Positions 61,702 to 64,000 of a DNA stretch of 64,000 bases are shown here, piece by piece. Position numbers and translations under genes: made by a program. The DNA lies in contig NZ_FNSW01000001.1 in assembly GCF_900104695.1 (NCBI RefSeq), forward strand, positions 558,001 through 622,000. The letters run 5' to 3'. The notes beneath the pieces were generated by a model. That model saw only the letters and a program-made list of their open reading frames with translations, was not told the origin of the DNA and searched no databases. Position 1 is the first letter of the stretch. Each line of letters opens with the position of its first letter. Source of the stretch: Paenibacillus sp. GP183. GTDB lineage: Bacteria > Bacillota > Bacilli > Paenibacillales > NBRC-103111.

Positions 61702-63168
61702 TTATGTTGCTGCGCTGGCCGTCTTGACGACCGGATTCGGCTTTGGCTTTACCTTGCCGATGAACAAACAAAATGGAAGGGCTACAGCTGCGATCAAGGT
61801 AGCGATCACATACACGTCGTTGACACTCATCGTGAATGACATGGCGCCGATATGGAGTTTGTTCGTGTCGCCTCCTGCAATCAGAACAGCGCTGTGACTA
61901 GACGTGTGTGTAGCCAGCAGCGTGGTGAAGATGGCGATGGCGAACGAGCTGATCACATTTCGTGTCCAGTTCATGATTGCGGAAGCATGACCTGACAGCA
62001 GCGGATCGATCCGCTCCATGCCCGCATTGCTGGCCGGCATCATGCAGAATGCGATTCCCAGGTTCCGAATCGTCATCCAGACCATAATGTACGTATGCGA
62101 AACGTCGATGCTCAGCCAGCTAAGGAATATCGTTCCTGCGGACAAAAGCACAACCCCGATCGCCATCAACCAGCGTGGCCCGACGGTTGAATACATTTTG
62201 CCAACAAGCGGCATGGCGAGCGCCATGATGAGCGAAGCAGGCAGCAGGATAAGGCCAGTATCCATCGCCGAAACATGCTGGATATTCTGCAGAAAGATTG
62301 GGGTCAGGAACGTTCCCGAAAACATACTGACCGTCAGAATGTTGGTGATTAGCAGTGATATCGTATAACGACCATTGCGGAACACACGCAGATTAAGCAG
62401 CGGAGTCGACGTAGTTAATTCACGCCAGATAAAAGCAATTAAGAACAACGCTCCGATGATAAGTACCGTAACTGTTTTGGCTGAGCTCCAGCCCCATGTA
62501 TGTCCCTGCGAGAGTCCGACTAGTAAAGTGGAGCTGCTTACCAGCACGGTAACAAATCCGATTCCATCGAAGCTTTTGGGAACACTGAGCCGATAATACG
62601 GAATAAATGCGATTATGAGAACAATGGCGATCAAGCAAATGGGAATGTTCATAAGGAACAGCCACTGCCACGCGAAGTTCTGAAGCAGCCAGCCGCTGAA
62701 CGTCGGGCCGAATGCGGGCGCAAGCATGGCTGCAAGACCCCACAGCGAGATGGCCATCGCATGCTTCTCCCGCGGAATGACTTGGTAGATGATTGACATT
62801 GTCGCGGGGATGATCAAACCGCTAAACAATCCCTGCAAAATGCGAAAAGCGATCAGCGACTCCGGATTCCATGCGGTTGCGCACAAGCCGGATGCGAAGG
62901 TAAAGCCGATCAGAGAGAATAAGTACAAGCGCTTATAGCTGAACTTTTCGCCGAAATATCCCACGACAGGTGCCGATGTGCCCATGGCCAGCATAAAACC
63001 TGTCAATGTCCATTGAATCGTACCGAGACTAGTGTCGAAATGCTTCTGCAAAATCGGCAGTGCAATGTTGATCGTGCTGGAGGCCAGGATACAGATGAAC
63101 GACCCAACGAAAATAGCGGTCATGATCGGCCAAAAGCGAACTTGCTGAGTAGGTGAAGCGGTGCTCAT
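61702..63168 (-). CDS. MFS multidrug exporter, DHA2 (EmrB/QacA) family
   Basis: 488 residues with about 14 membrane helices, the DHA2 number. Motif A-like GYFGEKFSYKRLYLFSLIGF after TM2, motif C-like ALWGLAAMLAPAFGPTFSGWLL in TM5. Probably exports a toxic compound by proton antiport. AGAGGGAG is the SD for the ATG at 63168. It is divergent from a PadR regulator with palindromes between, so repression by PadR is likely. Confidence 0.93.
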   Translation of the reverse strand: MSTASPTQQVRFWPIMTAIFVGSFICILASSTINIALPILQKHFDTSLGTIQWTLTGFMLAMGTSAPVVGYFGEKFSYKRLYLFSLIGFTFASGLCATAWNPESLIAFRILQGLFSGLIIPATMSIIYQVIPREKHAMAISLWGLAAMLAPAFGPTFSGWLLQNFAWQWLFLMNIPICLIAIVLIIAFIPYYRLSVPKSFDGIGFVTVLVSSSTLLVGLSQGHTWGWSSAKTVTVLIIGALFLIAFIWRELTTSTPLLNLRVFRNGRYTISLLITNILTVSMFSGTFLTPIFLQNIQHVSAMDTGLILLPASLIMALAMPLVGKMYSTVGPRWLMAIGVVLLSAGTIFLSWLSIDVSHTYIMVWMTIRNLGIAFCMMPASNAGMERIDPLLSGHASAIMNWTRNVISSFAIAIFTTLLATHTSSHSAVLIAGGDTNKLHIGAMSFTMSVNDVYVIATLIAAVALPFCLFIGKVKPKPNPVVKTASAAT

Positions 63169-63190
63169 AAATAATCTCCCTCTGTTTGAC

Positions 63191-63212
63191 TATATGTCTA
63201 TATTTACATATA
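63191..63212. promoter_or_regulatory. PadR-type operator
   Basis: TATATGT-N8-ACATATA is a perfect inverted repeat containing ATGT-N8-ACAT, the form recognised by PadR/LmrR repressors. It lies 23 bp upstream of the MFS start, where it can block it. Confidence 0.65.
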
Positions 63213-63250
63213 ATAAATCCATAAACAATTATATGACAGAAAATCAATTG

Positions 63251-63264
63251 TGTCAAAGTTGACA
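63251..63264. promoter_or_regulatory. second palindrome upstream of padR
   Basis: TGTCAA-AG-TTGACA, perfect inverted repeat 18 bp before the PadR start; possibly a second binding site, or TTGACA as a -35 for the minus strand as well. Confidence 0.4.
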
Positions 63265-63281
63265 TATGAAATGAGGCGGAA

Positions 63282-63824
63282 ATGAATACATTAGCATACG
63301 GGTTGCTCAACATTCTTACTTTGGCTCCCCAGTCGGGGTATGATTTGATGCTCCGGATTCAGTCGTTCTGGCCTGCCAAGCATAGTCAAATCTATCCCAT
63401 TCTGGCTTCTCTGGAGAAGGAAGGGTTGGTTAGCTGCGAATGGGTCCAGCAATCTGACAAGCCTGACAAAAAAGTGTATTCCATCACGGAGCAAGGGTTC
63501 GAATCATTACGGGCGTGGAAATGCGAACCTCTTGGCGATCCGGTCCTGCGGGACGAGATGCTTCTAAAGCTTTATGGCTTGCCTTTGGATGAATTGGGAT
63601 CTTATCGTAAAATGATCGGCGAGAGGCTTGAATTTTATCGGCTTAAAATCATGCAGGTAGAGAAAAAGCTGGAGAAGTTTCGGGAGTCGGAGGAAGGGGA
63701 ACCGAAGCCTGGATCGACATTGCTTGGAGTTTACTTGTTGCTTAGAAAGGCCGCTTTCGATCTACAGGCCGGAATCAGCTGGTGCGAATGGGCTCTTACC
63801 CAATTGCAGGACAAGAATGAATAA
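63282..63824 (+). CDS. PadR family transcriptional regulator
   Basis: 180 residues. Winged helix with LAYGLLNILTLAPQSGYDLMLRI, QIYPILASLEKEGLVS and KKVYSITEQGFESLRAW (residues 3-72), then a long helical dimerisation part of the Vir_act_alpha_C type (PADR2). Divergent from the MFS exporter. GAGGCGG precedes the ATG. Ligand unknown. Confidence 0.93.
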   Translation: MNTLAYGLLNILTLAPQSGYDLMLRIQSFWPAKHSQIYPILASLEKEGLVSCEWVQQSDKPDKKVYSITEQGFESLRAWKCEPLGDPVLRDEMLLKLYGLPLDELGSYRKMIGERLEFYRLKIMQVEKKLEKFRESEEGEPKPGSTLLGVYLLLRKAAFDLQAGISWCEWALTQLQDKNE

Positions 63825-64000
63825 AGTTGAAAGATATCATGTGAAAAAGGTCAGACCCCGTGTGGATAATCTACTGTCGAGCAAAAAAATTGGCTTCTCA
63901 ATAGGAAGGAAAATTAAAAAACCATATCGAATATTTAAAATAGAAATTTCTGGAATAACCCATTATTGATCTAATCAACTATAGAAACATTACAAAAGTG
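63825..64000. other. 3' end of the window without a supported gene
   Basis: An 81-residue frame crosses the padR stop in another frame and lacks an SD. The last about 120 bases are AT-rich. I see no terminator or promoter worth naming. Confidence 0.5.

Noticed and set aside
63724-63969. 81-codon frame at the end of padR
   Set aside because: It starts inside padR in another frame and lacks an SD and a recognisable product.

Overview
The window is a contiguous stretch of chromosome from a spore-forming member of the Bacillales, most likely Paenibacillaceae. The evidence is the gene order mlpA-dut / dpaAB-asd-dapG-dapA-rnj-tepA-ylzJ-spoIIIE / ymfFHIJ-ymfK-rodZ-yajQ-rimO-pgsA-cinA-recA-recX-rny-ymdB-spoVS ... 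miaB-ricA, which follows the B. subtilis spoVF-to-ymcA region with Paenibacillus-like changes (yajQ and rimO inside it, a sleB-type hydrolase after spoIIIE). Base composition is mid-40s % GC, Shine-Dalgarno sites are strong, and TTG and GTG starts are common. There are no rRNA or tRNA genes, no IS elements and no CRISPR array.

1-5.3 kb: truncated M16 peptidase, dUTPase, an accessory divergent pair (Pyr4-like integral-membrane terpene cyclase and a TetR regulator), then the two dipicolinate synthase genes behind a good sigma-K promoter. 5.3-14.1 kb: lysine/DAP pathway (asd, dapG, dapA), RNase J, TepA and the SpoIIIE translocase. 14.2-25.4 kb: SleB-like hydrolase, a catalytic/non-catalytic M16 pair, YmfI-type reductase, RodZ, YajQ, RimO, PgsA, CinA. 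25.5-30.5 kb: LexA-box recA, recX, RNase Y behind a long hairpin-rich leader, YmdB, SpoVS behind a sigma-H promoter.

30.6-45.3 kb is metabolic: a dipeptidase, KorAB 2-oxoacid:ferredoxin oxidoreductase, PduL, an NAD-type formate dehydrogenase with its DUF1641 partner, a three-subunit xanthine-dehydrogenase-family enzyme, a DUF3891 protein, a MocA-like nucleotidyltransferase and a tartrate/malate-type dehydrogenase. 45.4-54.7 kb: MiaB, RicA, a lone ABC ATPase, a low-molecular-weight phosphatase, a second 2-oxoacid:ferredoxin oxidoreductase of different architecture, and several small unknown genes. 54.7-64 kb: O-acetylhomoserine sulfhydrylase with an elaborate upstream region, an FMN reductase, an aldo-keto reductase, a XerS-type recombinase with two dif-like sites nearby, a small membrane protein with an RCK_C domain, a frameshifted CorA-like gene, and a PadR-regulated MFS exporter.

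The items most worth following are: the two dif-like 11-6-11 sites around the XerS gene; the bacterial Pyr4-type cyclase with its own regulator; the structured rny leader; the two unlike 2-oxoacid:ferredoxin oxidoreductases plus formate dehydrogenase within 22 kb; and a 19-bp intergenic motif present at both ends of the window. All homology calls come from reading motifs and remembered family features, without database searches.
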